Part shown: piece by piece, positions 7,557 to 16,873 of the stretch
How the letters are laid out: each line of letters starts with the position of its first letter
Numbering within the stretch: the first letter of the stretch is position 1
Assembly: GCA_964517145.1 (NCBI GenBank)
Contig: CAZFBN010000035.1
Span: 1-39,348 of the forward strand
DNA: 39,348 nt
Direction: 5' to 3'
From: JADJNW01 sp964517145
Lineage (GTDB): Bacteria > Bacteroidota > Bacteroidia > Chitinophagales > Saprospiraceae
Program-made: the position numbers and the translations under genes
Notes under the pieces: model-generated
Told to the model about the DNA's origin: nothing
Databases searched by the model: none
What the model saw: only the letters and a program-made list of their open reading frames with translations

Positions 7557-8108
7557 ATGGCTACTAAAATTTATACAAAGACGGGCGATAAAGGCGAAAC
7601 ATCTTTGTTTGGCGGTAAACGACTGCCCAAAAGCCACATGCGCATTGAAGCCTACGGTACCGTAGATGAATTGAATTCCTGGATTGGATTGATGCGGGAT
7701 TTAATTGAAAATGAGGAATTTAAACATTTGCTAAAGTCTGTACAAGATCGTTTGTTTACCCTGGGTTCTAACCTCGCGAGTGATCCTGATAAAGACATGA
7801 TTACACCTGATGTTTTTGAAACGGACATTGAGGCGCTTGAAAAAGCAATGGACATGATGAATGAAAATCTGCCTATTTTGAAGAATTTTATTCTACCAGG
7901 CGGTCACACGACCGTTTCTTTTTGTCACATTGCCCGTTGCGTGTGTCGCCGCGCAGAGCGTCAGGTGGTCGGGCTTTCGCTGTACGAGCCGGTGGATGAT
8001 CTGATTATCCGATATCTCAATCGTTTATCGGATTATTTATTTGTGTTGTCCAGGCAGTTGGCAAAGGATTTGCAGGTGGAAGAGGTGATTTGGAAACCAA
8101 GAGAATGA
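7557..8108 (+). CDS. ATP:cob(I)alamin adenosyltransferase, PduO type
   Basis: The enzyme transfers the 5'-deoxyadenosyl group of ATP to cob(I)alamin to make adenosylcobalamin. The N-terminal ATP-binding text KIYTKTGDKGETSLFGGKR and YGTVDELNSWIG, and the C-terminal CRRAERQVVGL and YLNRLSDYLFVLSRQL, are diagnostic for the PduO-type family; 183 residues is a normal length. The ATG at 7557 is chosen because MATKIYTKTGDKG is the usual start. It is a single gene with no cobalamin biosynthesis neighbours, which fits use with imported corrinoid for enzymes such as methylmalonyl-CoA mutase (not in this window). Confidence 0.95.
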   Translation: MATKIYTKTGDKGETSLFGGKRLPKSHMRIEAYGTVDELNSWIGLMRDLIENEEFKHLLKSVQDRLFTLGSNLASDPDKDMITPDVFETDIEALEKAMDMMNENLPILKNFILPGGHTTVSFCHIARCVCRRAERQVVGLSLYEPVDDLIIRYLNRLSDYLFVLSRQLAKDLQVEEVIWKPRE

Positions 8109-8243
8109 GCAATTTATTGCAAATTTGAAATAAGAAAGCATAAATGTGAAAGGCTAAATAATTGTTAAGCAATTTTTATTTAGTTGGAGTGCGCCTAACC
8201 ATTCTGGGGATTGATAATAAACCCTCAGTCACCCAAAATTATC

Positions 8244-8251
8244 TATATTTG
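8244..8251 (+). promoter_or_regulatory. -7 promoter element (TATATTTG) abutting start codon
   Basis: TATATTTG fits TAnnTTTG and ends only 5 bp before the ATG at 8257. With the usual spacing, transcription would begin at or beside the A of the start codon, implying a leaderless mRNA for the HD phosphodiesterase. No convincing -33 box is seen. Confidence 0.45.
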
Positions 8252-8256
8252 TAACT

Positions 8257-10374
8257 ATGAGTCAAAACAATTTTATTTTTCTTCGATTTCCTTTTTTATT
8301 ACAATACCTTTTGATATTTGGGGTGATTGCGCTCATTAGTTTGCTTTTTCCAAATAATTTAAAATTTAAATACGAATTTGAACGTGGGCAGGTTTGGCGA
8401 TTTGAAGACTTGCGCGCACCGTTTGATTTTGCTATTAAAAAAACAGAAGCAGAACTGACCGCAGAAAAGGCGCAACTGGAAAAGGAATTTTCGCCGTATT
8501 ATGAAATAAGATCAGATGTTGCCAAGCAGCAAAAAAAGTTATTTGCAGAAGAATTTCAACAGCAACTTAACGCGACCCGCGCCAATCAACAGTTTCAGGA
8601 AGTGGTGAACCGTCCCGGGCGTTATTTGGATTGGGGCAATCGTTTTTTGGATTATGTTTATAATCGAGGCATCATCCAGCGCGCCCCGGCGCATGCAGTG
8701 GCAGATGAAAATTTTGTCATAAATTTGGTAGAAGGCAATACCACCGAGCAAGTTACCCTAGAGTATTTTTTGAGCCCAGAAGCTGCGCGTTCATTGCTCA
8801 CAGATACCCTGCCTAACAGCCCTTTACGCGAACCAGAATTTTTATATCCTTTGTTGGAAAGCGCACTTGTACCCAATATTTTTTATAATCAGGAATTGAC
8901 CGATCAGTTTTTTCAGGAAGCGTTCGCCAATCTGTCCACCACGCAAGGGCTTGTCCGTCAGGGGCAAACGATCATATTGCGAGGCAATGTCATTACCGAC
9001 GAAGCTTATCAAAAGCTGCTGTCGCTCAAAGAGCAGTACGAACAAAGCGTGACTACGCTGCGCTCGCGATGGTTTATTTTTGGGGGGTATTTTTTGCTGA
9101 CGGCTATGATCGTGGGTATTTTTGCAGTGTATTTGTCGATGTTCTCATCGAGTGTTTTCAAAAAGCCTAAGGAATTGTTTTTCATACTGTTATGGTTAGT
9201 GGCGTACGGTTATTTAGTTTATTTAGTAGAACGAACAGATGCTTTAAGCGCTTACATGATACCTTTTTGCATTGTCCCGATTGTTATTAATACATTTTAT
9301 AATAATCAGTTGGCATTTTTTACACATATTAATGTTGTTTTAATTGCGAGTTTTTTAACTACGTTGGGGTACGAATTCACATTATTACAAATTTTAGCAG
9401 GCATCGTTGTTTTATTAAGTAATATTGACAATCGCAATTGGTCACGCTTTTTCTATTCTATGCTTTATATTTTTATTACATATGCCTTAGCTTATCTGGG
9501 GTTGTCGCTAATCCAAGAGGGGGCTTTGGAGCGTGTGAATGGTTCGGTTTTTTGGGCGCTATTTATTAATGCATTTTTGACCATGTTGGCTTACCCTTTG
9601 ATTCCGTTGTTGGAGCGCTTATTTCGCTTCGTTTCGCCCATTACATTGATCGAATTATCGGATATGAATCGTCCGCTTTTACGCGAATTGGCAATCAAAG
9701 CGCCCGGCACACTGCAGCATTCATTGCAGGTGTCCAATTTGGCAGAAGCTGCGGCGCGCAAAGTTGGCGCTGACCCGCTTTTAGTAAAAACAGGAGCCTT
9801 GTATCATGATATTGGCAAAACATTACATCCGGGCTATTTTGTTGAAAATCAATCTTCTAGGAATCCACACGAAGGAAAAACACCCCTTGAAAGTACCGAA
9901 ATTATCATTGAGCATGTAACGGAAGGCGTGCAAATGGCAAAAAAACATTTACTACCAAACATTTTAATTGATTTTATTCGAACGCATCATGGAACCACTC
10001 GGGTAGAATATTTTTATCGCAATTATCAAAATGAACACCCCAATGAAGAAGTGGATGAAGCCTTATTCCGCTATCCAGGTCCTAAGCCCCGCAGTAGGGA
10101 GGAGACAATTTTAATGATGGCAGATTCGATTGAAGCAGCTTGTAAGAGTTTGAAAAATCCAACGGAAACATTAATTGACGAGACGATTGAGAAAATTATT
10201 GCTGGTAAAATAACACAGGGTCAATTACAAGATTCCCGGCTGACATTCAAGGAGTTAGAAATGTGCAAGCGCGAATTTCGGAAAATAATAAAATCCATTT
10301 ACCACGCCCGGCTGGAATATCCGGAAGAAGCAAAAGTACAAGGAAAAGTAAATAAAGAAATTGGAGAGGTGTAA
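8257..10374 (+). CDS. 7TM-HD family phosphodiesterase (PgpH-like, probable c-di-AMP hydrolase)
   Basis: This membrane protein of 705 residues has PgpH architecture. It opens with one TM helix (about 10-30), then an extracytoplasmic 7TMR-HDED-type domain rich in charged residues (about 35-268). A seven-helix membrane block follows (about 272-465), beginning FIFGGYFLLTAMIVGIF, and then a cytoplasmic HD domain. In the HD domain, H488 of GTLQHSLQVSN and H517-D518 of LYHDIGKTLHPG are metal ligands, and IRTHHGTTRVEYFY and MADSIEAACKSL complete the set. In Firmicutes PgpH degrades c-di-AMP; the same role here is inferred. Convergent with infC; monocistronic. A -7 box sits 5 bp before the start. Confidence 0.9.
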   Translation: MSQNNFIFLRFPFLLQYLLIFGVIALISLLFPNNLKFKYEFERGQVWRFEDLRAPFDFAIKKTEAELTAEKAQLEKEFSPYYEIRSDVAKQQKKLFAEEFQQQLNATRANQQFQEVVNRPGRYLDWGNRFLDYVYNRGIIQRAPAHAVADENFVINLVEGNTTEQVTLEYFLSPEAARSLLTDTLPNSPLREPEFLYPLLESALVPNIFYNQELTDQFFQEAFANLSTTQGLVRQGQTIILRGNVITDEAYQKLLSLKEQYEQSVTTLRSRWFIFGGYFLLTAMIVGIFAVYLSMFSSSVFKKPKELFFILLWLVAYGYLVYLVERTDALSAYMIPFCIVPIVINTFYNNQLAFFTHINVVLIASFLTTLGYEFTLLQILAGIVVLLSNIDNRNWSRFFYSMLYIFITYALAYLGLSLIQEGALERVNGSVFWALFINAFLTMLAYPLIPLLERLFRFVSPITLIELSDMNRPLLRELAIKAPGTLQHSLQVSNLAEAAARKVGADPLLVKTGALYHDIGKTLHPGYFVENQSSRNPHEGKTPLESTEIIIEHVTEGVQMAKKHLLPNILIDFIRTHHGTTRVEYFYRNYQNEHPNEEVDEALFRYPGPKPRSREETILMMADSIEAACKSLKNPTETLIDETIEKIIAGKITQGQLQDSRLTFKELEMCKREFRKIIKSIYHARLEYPEEAKVQGKVNKEIGEV

Positions 10375-10559
10375 TGGTTTGAGCCAAAGTGAAAAATCAG
10401 GATTATTAAAAGAATTAATAATCAATAAATATCATCCATTTTAAATAATGATAGCGTACTAAAAAAAAATGAGTACATACTGATTTACAGCTGTTTAAAT
10501 TTTAATATTTACGCCTTCTTATTTTTATCTTGTAATAAGGCTCAAACCACTACGACTAT

Positions 10560-11159
10560 TTATTTTTTAGCCGTTTTCTTTGGAGCAACCACTACAATCA
10601 TGCGGCGTCCTTCGAGCTTGGGCAAGGATTCTGGAGCGCCCAGCTCTTCCAATTCTTTCAAAAAACGCAGCAGCAACAATTCGCCTCGATCTTTGAAAAC
10701 AATTGCCCGACCTTTAAACTGCACGTACGCTTTTACCTTAGCGCCCTCTTCAAGAAAGGTTTTAGCATGGCGTACTTTGAATTCAAAATCGTGGTCGTCC
10801 GTGTTCGGACCAAAACGGATTTCTTTCAGGACCGTTTTAGCGGTTTTAGCTTTTAACTCCTTTTCTTTTTTCTTTTTATCATATAAAAACTTGTTGTAGT
10901 CAACAATTTTTACCACAGGCGGGACTGCATTCGGTGAGATTTCTACCAGATCGAGCTCCATACGCTCCGCCCACTCTCGTGCCTTGCGCGTGGGGTAAAC
11001 ACCGGTTTTTATTTCCTGACCAACTACATTGCTGATTTCTTCCAGGTTTTCGCCCACGAGGCGCACTTCTGGCACTCTGATTTGGTCGTTGATTCTATTT
11101 TGCGCTTCTTGTTGTTGTTGTGGACGAAAATCCCGTCTTACAAAAGGTCTCTTTCCCAA
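10560..11159 (-). CDS. infC: Translation initiation factor IF-3
   Basis: IF-3 binds the 30S subunit, prevents 50S joining and checks start-codon pairing. The N-domain (RINDQIRVPEVRLVGENLE), the lysine-rich linker (YDKKKKEKELKAKTAKT) and the C-domain (KEIRFGPNTDDHDFEFKVRH, KVKAYVQFKGR) are all present in 199 residues. The frame begins at TTG (11157-11159), giving MGKRPFVRRDF; infC often uses a non-AUG start as part of its autoregulation, so this is credible. It is unusual that rpmI and rplT do not follow: the 185 bp downstream hold no gene before the convergent HD phosphodiesterase. It runs in the same direction as clpC, which instead lies downstream of nothing visible linking it to infC. Confidence 0.93.
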   Translation of the reverse strand: MGKRPFVRRDFRPQQQQEAQNRINDQIRVPEVRLVGENLEEISNVVGQEIKTGVYPTRKAREWAERMELDLVEISPNAVPPVVKIVDYNKFLYDKKKKEKELKAKTAKTVLKEIRFGPNTDDHDFEFKVRHAKTFLEEGAKVKAYVQFKGRAIVFKDRGELLLLRFLKELEELGAPESLPKLEGRRMIVVVAPKKTAKK

Positions 11160-11259
11160 ATGTTGATTTTTTTCTTAACAAATAAAAGTTTTAACATTAG
11201 CAATGCGAAATTATCAAAAAAAGTTCGCTTTTAACATGGAATTAATTTACGCTGGCAAT

Positions 11260-11296
11260 AAAAAAAAATACACCCATCCCTGAGGACAGGTGTATT
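11260..11296 (-). terminator. Rho-independent terminator of clpC
   Basis: On the minus strand AATACACC (11296-11289) pairs with GGTGTATT (11274-11267), followed by a run of T. It lies 20 bp past the clpC stop and separates clpC from infC. Confidence 0.85.
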
Positions 11297-11315
11297 CTTA
11301 AAATAATTTCATTAT

Positions 11316-13883
11316 TTAATCTTGTACATTCGATTTAACTTCTTTCGAAACCGCAATGACCAAGCCATCTTTGGCTTCATTCATCACTGCTTCGAGTACC
11401 ACACCATCTGCCGGATTTTCATTCAAAATGTACTCTGCCAGCGGATCTTCCAGGTATTTCTGAATGGCGCGATGCAGCGGGCGAGCGCCAAACTGCGGAT
11501 CGAATCCTTTTTCTGCCAGGAATTGCTTCGCCTCATCCGTCAAGGAAAGTTTGTAGTTCATACCTTCCAGGCGTTTGTGTACATCCTTCAGTGTGATGTC
11601 GATAATACGGAAGATTTCTTCCTGACCCAAACTGTTGAAAATCACCACGTCGTCAATACGGTTGAGGAATTCCGGCGAGAACGTTCGCTTCAACGCATTC
11701 TGAATGATGGTTTTAGAATGTTCTTCAGCCGCTTCCTGCCGAGCTTTTGTAGCAAAACCGACCCCTTGACCAAAATCTTTCAATTGGCGAACCCCAATAT
11801 TGGAAGTCATAATAATCAAGGTGTTTTTGAAATCTACGCGACGACCCAAGCTGTCGGTCAATTGCCCATCATCGAGCACTTGCAGCAAAATGTTGTACAC
11901 ATCCGGGTGCGCTTTTTCAATTTCATCCAGCAAAATCACAGAATAAGGCTTGCGGCGCACACGCTCGGTCAACTGCCCGCCTTCTTCATAGCCCACGTAT
12001 CCAGGAGGCGCACCAATCAAGCGACTCACAGAGAATTTCTCCATGTATTCACTCATGTCAATGCGGATCAAGGCATCTTCCGAATCAAACAAATAACGCG
12101 CCAGCGCTTTTGCCATTTCCGTTTTACCAACACCCGTTGGACCCAGGAAAATGAAGGAACCAATCGGTTTTGATGGGTCTTTCAAACCTACCCGGTTGCG
12201 CTGAATGGCTTTCACCACTTTGGTAATGGCTTCGTCTTGACCAATGATGGCATGTTGCATGTCCTGCCCCATGTTCACCAGCTTTTTGCTTTCGCTTTGA
12301 GCGACGCGCTTCACCGGAATACCCGTCATCATGGATACCACCTCAGCAATGTCTTCTTCCGTAACCGGATAACGCTTGGTTTTCGCTTCTTCTTCCCACT
12401 GCACTTTAGCAAATTCTAACTGCCGAGTTAGTTTCGATTCTTTATCGCGCAAATCAGCCGCTCTTTCGTATTGCTGATTCTTAACTGCCTGATTTTTAAG
12501 CTCTTTTAACTCTTCAATCTGCTTTTCCAGTTCCTCGATGTGCTTTGGCACGTGGATGTTTTTGAGGTGCACGCGTGCGCCCACTTCATCCATCACGTCA
12601 ATGGCTTTATCTGGTAAGAAACGGTCACTGATGTAACGGTCGCTCAATTTCACACAAGCTTTAATCGCTTCATCGTCATAAGTTACATTATGAAATTCTT
12701 CATACTTCGGACGAATATTGTGCAAAATATGAACCGCTTCTTCTGGAGAAGGTGGATCCACCATTACTTTTTGGAAACGACGATCTAAAGCACCGTCTTT
12801 CTCAATGTACTGGCGGTATTCGTCGAGCGTAGAGGCACCGATGCACTGCAATTCGCCTCTTGCCAACGCTGGTTTGAAAATATTGGAAGCATCCAGCGAA
12901 CCCGTAGCGCCACCTGCACCTACGATGGTATGAATTTCGTCAATAAACAAAATCACGTCGCGCGACTTTTCCAACTCATTCATAATGGCTTTCATACGCT
13001 CTTCAAATTGCCCACGATACTTCGTACCTGCCACCAATGCTGCTAAATCGAGCATTACAATACGTTTATTGAACAGCGTGCGCGACACTTTGCGCTGAAT
13101 GATGCGCAATGCCAATCCTTCTACGATTGCCGTTTTACCAACACCAGGCTCACCGATGAGAATCGGGTTGTTTTTCTTGCGGCGACTCAAAATTTGCGAC
13201 ACACGCTCAATCTCATTTTCCCGACCAATGATGGGATCGAGTTTATCCTCTTCGGCAAGTTTGGTAATATCCCGACCAAAATTATCCAACACAGGCGTGC
13301 GCGACTTGGTATTGCCCTTGCGCTGTTGATACCGACCCGATTGGCTTTCTTCTTCCTCATAGGGGTCATCCTGATCGGAAGGCGCCTGCATGTAAGGATC
13401 CGTTTTTTTACTGGAGCCGGTGGACGTGAAATCTTGTTCGTATTTCACATATTCCATTTCCGCTTTGTAAATTTCGTAATCCACATCAAACTGTTGCAAG
13501 ATTTTAGTTACCGGGTTATCCTTGTGTTTTAAAATGGACAACAAGACATGTTCCGGGTTGACCTCCTCACTTTTTAACATTTTGGCTTCCAGTACCGTCA
13601 CTTTCAATACTTTTTCTGCTTCTTTATTGAAAGGCATACCGCCAATGTTTAGCTCAGCTTTGTTGCCGGGTACACGCTGGATGGTTTCTTCAACAGATAG
13701 GCGTAGGTCATCTTCATCCACATCAAGAGAATCTAACACCTTAACTGCCAAACTGCTCTTCTCCGTCATGATCCCTAGCAGCAAATGTTCGGTGCCGATA
13801 AAGTCATGTCCCAACCGAATTGCTTCTTCTCGGCTTTTATTAAGGATTTGTTTGACTTTTGGCGAAAATTTTCCGTTATTCAT
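11316..13883 (-). CDS. clpC: ATP-dependent Clp protease ATP-binding subunit ClpC
   Basis: ClpC is a Hsp100 unfoldase that feeds proteins to ClpP in the cytoplasm. Domains in the 855 residues are as follows. The Clp N-domain repeats are at about 1-145. A linker is rich in D/E/S/Q (150-195). AAA1 has Walker A GEPGVGKT (244-251) and Walker B ILFIDE (311-316). The UVR-like middle domain, with EELKNQAVKNQ and QYERAADLRDKE (about 455-495), distinguishes ClpC from ClpB. AAA2 has Walker A GPTGVGKT (581-588) and LLDEIEKAH (651-659). The probable ClpP-contact loop is GVGF (707-710). Monocistronic with its own terminator at 11260-11296. Its upstream region contains an inverted pair of 8-bp repeat arrays (13893-13988) that begins 10 bp before the ATG. 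Confidence 0.96.
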   Translation of the reverse strand: MNNGKFSPKVKQILNKSREEAIRLGHDFIGTEHLLLGIMTEKSSLAVKVLDSLDVDEDDLRLSVEETIQRVPGNKAELNIGGMPFNKEAEKVLKVTVLEAKMLKSEEVNPEHVLLSILKHKDNPVTKILQQFDVDYEIYKAEMEYVKYEQDFTSTGSSKKTDPYMQAPSDQDDPYEEEESQSGRYQQRKGNTKSRTPVLDNFGRDITKLAEEDKLDPIIGRENEIERVSQILSRRKKNNPILIGEPGVGKTAIVEGLALRIIQRKVSRTLFNKRIVMLDLAALVAGTKYRGQFEERMKAIMNELEKSRDVILFIDEIHTIVGAGGATGSLDASNIFKPALARGELQCIGASTLDEYRQYIEKDGALDRRFQKVMVDPPSPEEAVHILHNIRPKYEEFHNVTYDDEAIKACVKLSDRYISDRFLPDKAIDVMDEVGARVHLKNIHVPKHIEELEKQIEELKELKNQAVKNQQYERAADLRDKESKLTRQLEFAKVQWEEEAKTKRYPVTEEDIAEVVSMMTGIPVKRVAQSESKKLVNMGQDMQHAIIGQDEAITKVVKAIQRNRVGLKDPSKPIGSFIFLGPTGVGKTEMAKALARYLFDSEDALIRIDMSEYMEKFSVSRLIGAPPGYVGYEEGGQLTERVRRKPYSVILLDEIEKAHPDVYNILLQVLDDGQLTDSLGRRVDFKNTLIIMTSNIGVRQLKDFGQGVGFATKARQEAAEEHSKTIIQNALKRTFSPEFLNRIDDVVIFNSLGQEEIFRIIDITLKDVHKRLEGMNYKLSLTDEAKQFLAEKGFDPQFGARPLHRAIQKYLEDPLAEYILNENPADGVVLEAVMNEAKDGLVIAVSKEVKSNVQD

Positions 13884-13892
13884 ATTCTTTTC

Positions 13893-13988
13893 TAGTTATC
13901 TAGTGATCTGGTAATCAAGTGAATTGTGATGGATGCCGCTGAAAAACGAGGGCGTTTGGTCACCGGATCACCTGCTCACGATATCACG
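13893..13988. repeat. Inverted pair of 8-bp arrays upstream of clpC
   Basis: The left arm has octamers TAGTTATC, TAGTGATC, TGGTAATC and AAGTGAAT (13893-13924). The right arm has TGGTCACC, GGATCACC, TGCTCACG and ATATCACG (13957-13988). Both are in strict 8-bp phase, and the arms are roughly reverse complements. The loop is GC-rich. The array lies in the clpC 5' leader or promoter. The rest of the 13884-14367 gap is AT-rich and shows only the -7 element at 14328. Confidence 0.6.
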
Positions 13989-14327
13989 TCTTAATAACAA
14001 ACAATATTAGCAGTAATTCTATTTAAAAACAATACCTTTTTGCAGTTTTAAGAAATTGTAAACAATAATAGAGGGTTTAAGGATTATTAGTGCTTAAAAA
14101 ATAAGGAAAAGGTTTAATAAAAAAAATAAACATTTGACCTCGATCTTTCCTTACTACAAAAATCATTCCACAAAAATCAGCGTTGCCAAATTTGTTTTCA
14201 ATTTCCGCTGCACGCTTATCTAACAAAAGTAGTAGTGTGAAAGTTGCAAAAAAGCCAATGCTTGCGATAGCTTTAGCCCGGATGCAACAATATACATTGG
14301 AAATTAGGTAAGCTTCCGTAGAATTAA

Positions 14328-14335
14328 TACTTTTG
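14328..14335 (+). promoter_or_regulatory. -7 promoter element (TACTTTTG) for STAS gene
   Basis: TACTTTTG fits TAnnTTTG and lies 32 bp before the ATG of the STAS protein, giving a leader of about 25 nt. No clear -33 TTTG at the expected distance. Confidence 0.45.
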
Positions 14336-14367
14336 CAGCATTGTGGAAAAGAAATTAGAAAGCTCGT

Positions 14368-14751
14368 ATGAAATATTCAGTTGATAAACAAGAACGCTAT
14401 ACCGTATTCCAAATCCAGGAACCGAACGTAAACTCACTCATTGCTCCCAATTTGAAGTCTGAATTTGTGATCCTTTCCAATGAAGGCGTCAGCAATTTGA
14501 TTTTAGATTTATCAGAGGTAGAATATGTGGATTCTTCCGGCTTGAGTGCCATTTTGACGGCTGATCGTTTGTGGAAACGTGATGGCTCGTTCATTCTTAC
14601 CGGTATTGCCCATCCTAACGTGAAAAAATTGATCGAAATTTCCCGGCTTGATACGGTTTTGACAATTATTCCAACGGTAGAAGAATCTGTGGAGTATGTT
14701 TTTATGGAAGAGATTGAAAAAGAACTGAATGTAGATGGCGAAGAGGATTGA
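14368..14751 (+). CDS. STAS-domain protein (anti-sigma factor antagonist-like)
   Basis: This 127-residue single STAS domain is of the SpoIIAA/RsbV class. The key segment LILDLSEVEYVDSSGLSAIL carries D55-S56-S57-G58, where the second Ser is the residue phosphorylated by an anti-sigma kinase in characterised relatives. The tail after residue 105 is acidic (MEEIEKELNVDGEED). No kinase, phosphatase or sigma gene is adjacent, so the partner is unknown. Bacteroidota often carry such orphan STAS proteins, and a role in partner switching or in envelope/lipid systems cannot be told apart. It is followed 71 bp later by rnz on the same strand and may be co-transcribed with it. Confidence 0.88.
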   Translation: MKYSVDKQERYTVFQIQEPNVNSLIAPNLKSEFVILSNEGVSNLILDLSEVEYVDSSGLSAILTADRLWKRDGSFILTGIAHPNVKKLIEISRLDTVLTIIPTVEESVEYVFMEEIEKELNVDGEED

Positions 14752-14822
14752 TGCAGACGTGAGACGTTTGATAAAAGGCTTTAGACCATGAAATGGGTTT
14801 AGCGTCTAATTTCTAACGTTTA

Positions 14823-15767
14823 ATGTCTTCAAAAATGCAATTTGAACTGACACTGCTCGGTACTGGCGCGGCACTTCCGATGCCTGGGCGTTTTACTTCG
14901 GCACAGGTTTTGAATGTCAATAATCATTTGTATTTGATTGATTGTGGGGAAGGTACACAGATGCGCCTGACAACGTTTCAGGTGAAGCGAAGTAAAATCG
15001 GACAAATTTTCATCAGCCACCTGCACGGCGATCATTTTTATGGGTTAATGGGGTTGTTGACTTCGTTTGCCTTGAACGATCGTTCGCAGCCTTTGGATAT
15101 TTTTTCGCCGTCGGGGCTAGAGGAGATTATTCAAGTGATGTTGCATTATCAAGGAAGCGGCGCAAGCCCTTATGAGATTCGATTTCATGTGGTGGATACA
15201 ACGCAGCATCAGAAAATATTTGAAGATCATCAATTGGAGGTGTACTCCATTCCTTTGCAGCACCGCATTCCGACCAGCGGCTACTTGTTTCGGGAAAAGC
15301 CACGTCCACGCAATATTCTCCCCGAAAAAATTGCGCAATACAATATTCCGTTTTCAGAGATTAAAAAAATTAAAGCAGGCGCTGATTTTAAATTGTCAGA
15401 TGGAACCTATATTCCCAATGCCGCATTGACGGTTGAGCCCTCGCTTCCACGTTCTTACGCCTATTGTTCTGATACCATGTATGCTCCAGAAATTATACAT
15501 TATATAAAAGGTGTGGACATTTTATACCATGAAGCGACTTTTTTGCAGGAAGATGAAGCCATCGCCCGCGATAATTCACACAGCACAACGCATCAGGCAG
15601 CAACCATTGCGAAAGCAGCAGCTGTAAAACAATTGGTCATCGGACATTTTTCGTCCAGGTACAAAGATGCTAGCTTATTTCAACAGGAGGCTCAATCCAT
15701 TTTTCCGAACACCGTTGGTGGCGAGGATGGGATGGTGGTAGAGGTGCCTTTTTCGAGAGAAGCGTGA
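14823..15767 (+). CDS. rnz: Ribonuclease Z
   Basis: RNase Z is a metallo-beta-lactamase-fold endonuclease that trims tRNA 3' ends. The protein has 314 residues, and the metal motif is SHLHGDH with H66, H68, D70 and H71. LLGTGAALPMPGRFTSAQ at the N-terminus is typical. LQHRIPTSGYLF, YCSDT and the late HSTTHQAA and GHFSSRY segments supply the remaining ligands and the RNase Z signature. The length matches the short (bacterial) form. The ATG at 14823 gives MSSKMQFELTLLGTG; M5 is an alternative. The 141-bp spacer downstream holds an 18-bp direct repeat (ATGGATGCTATTGA words near 15806 and 15824). Confidence 0.95.
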   Translation: MSSKMQFELTLLGTGAALPMPGRFTSAQVLNVNNHLYLIDCGEGTQMRLTTFQVKRSKIGQIFISHLHGDHFYGLMGLLTSFALNDRSQPLDIFSPSGLEEIIQVMLHYQGSGASPYEIRFHVVDTTQHQKIFEDHQLEVYSIPLQHRIPTSGYLFREKPRPRNILPEKIAQYNIPFSEIKKIKAGADFKLSDGTYIPNAALTVEPSLPRSYAYCSDTMYAPEIIHYIKGVDILYHEATFLQEDEAIARDNSHSTTHQAATIAKAAAVKQLVIGHFSSRYKDASLFQQEAQSIFPNTVGGEDGMVVEVPFSREA

Positions 15768-15908
15768 CACGGGGAATGATGCTTTGGATATTGTTGATAC
15801 TCTATGGATGCTATTGACACTATGGATGCTATTGATTCTTAGAATGTTATGAAATAAATAGCTCATCCATTTTATCAATAGCATTCATAGCGCCCGCTGT
15901 ATTAACTT

Positions 15909-16592
15909 TTATGCCAACTTTGCAAGATCCCGGATCAGAATGCTGCGGCGGTTGAAATAAATCAAATTTGATTTTTTCAAGTCATTGAGTACCGAGGTAA
16001 CCGTTTGGCGGGAAGTGCCCGTCAAATTGGCAATATCCTGCTGGGTGTAACAATGCTTAATCAACATTTCGTACCCCACGCGCTTGCCCTGCTTGGTGGC
16101 AGAATCTTTCAAAAAATCGATAATGCGCTCGCGGGCATCCTTAAACATCAATGCTTCCAAGCGATCCTCCACCCGGCGTAAGCGTCCGCCGATCATCGAA
16201 ATGACGTTCATCATCAAGCGGTTATTGCTTTCCATCAAGCGCTGAAAGTCATGCATAGAAATCTGGTAGAGGTGCGTTTCTTCCAATGCCTGCGCAAAAT
16301 CTTGCCGTCTTTGCTCACCAGCTAATGCCAGCTCACCAAAAACCGCCATCGGATACAAAATATGTTTAATGATTTCCCGTTCGTCCTCTGCCTGATTGCC
16401 AATCTTCACAATGCCTTTCACCAGTACGTAGATAGCGTCAGAAGCGTCGCCGCTTTTGAAAATACAGGCATTTTTTTTCACTAATCGGTATTCGGTAATC
16501 GTTTCCAGTTGCCGGAATTCGGCTTCGTTCAAGTCTTTGAACAAAGGCAAGTGCCGCAAAAAGCTGGTCGAATTGGATTTAAAAGGTTTCAT
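15909..16592 (-). CDS. Crp/Fnr-family transcriptional regulator
   Basis: This protein has two domains. An N-terminal cyclic-nucleotide-binding-like beta barrel includes FLRHLPLFKDLNEAEF and VLVKGIVKIGNQAEDERE, then FGELALAGEQRRQDFAQAL. After a long helix comes a Crp-type winged helix (CYTQQDIANLTGTSRQTVTS) whose recognition helix includes TSRQTVTSVLNDL. No N-terminal Cys cluster of FNR is present, so an iron-sulfur sensor is unlikely; the ligand is unknown. The ATG at 16592 gives 227 residues; a GTG at 16625 in frame would add 11. It is transcribed away from dinB, with about 280 bp between them. Target genes cannot be named from this window. Confidence 0.9.
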   Translation of the reverse strand: MKPFKSNSTSFLRHLPLFKDLNEAEFRQLETITEYRLVKKNACIFKSGDASDAIYVLVKGIVKIGNQAEDEREIIKHILYPMAVFGELALAGEQRRQDFAQALEETHLYQISMHDFQRLMESNNRLMMNVISMIGGRLRRVEDRLEALMFKDARERIIDFLKDSATKQGKRVGYEMLIKHCYTQQDIANLTGTSRQTVTSVLNDLKKSNLIYFNRRSILIRDLAKLA

Positions 16593-16873
16593 ACGCCTGA
16601 TTTTGGATTCAGAACTACTATTCACGCTACAAAAATGTCGGAAAGCACAGTAAGAAAAAAGGACAATTTTTAAGGTTTGTTTGAATTTTAAATTTTTATA
16701 AAAAAGATTAAAAAATTGATAATGAATTATTTATTACAACTTTAAAATACATTTTGTCTAGAAAATGAAAATATGGAGTAAAATCCTATTTGAAAAAAAG
16801 CGCAGAAAATCTCAATTTGACCGTTGAAGTCGGACGTCCGATCTCTGACATCCGACCTCTGACTTCTAATCGT

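Noticed and set aside
10495..10545. Terminator for infC from GCCTT and AAGGC words
   Set aside because: The stem is imperfect and there is no good T-run on either strand.
11322..12173. 283-codon open frame antisense to clpC
   Set aside because: It lies wholly inside a strongly conserved gene, has a composition typical of an antisense frame, and has no motif.
16790..16873. N-terminal extension of DinB from a TTG start
   Set aside because: The added residues cover a short direct repeat and do not resemble the polymerase family.
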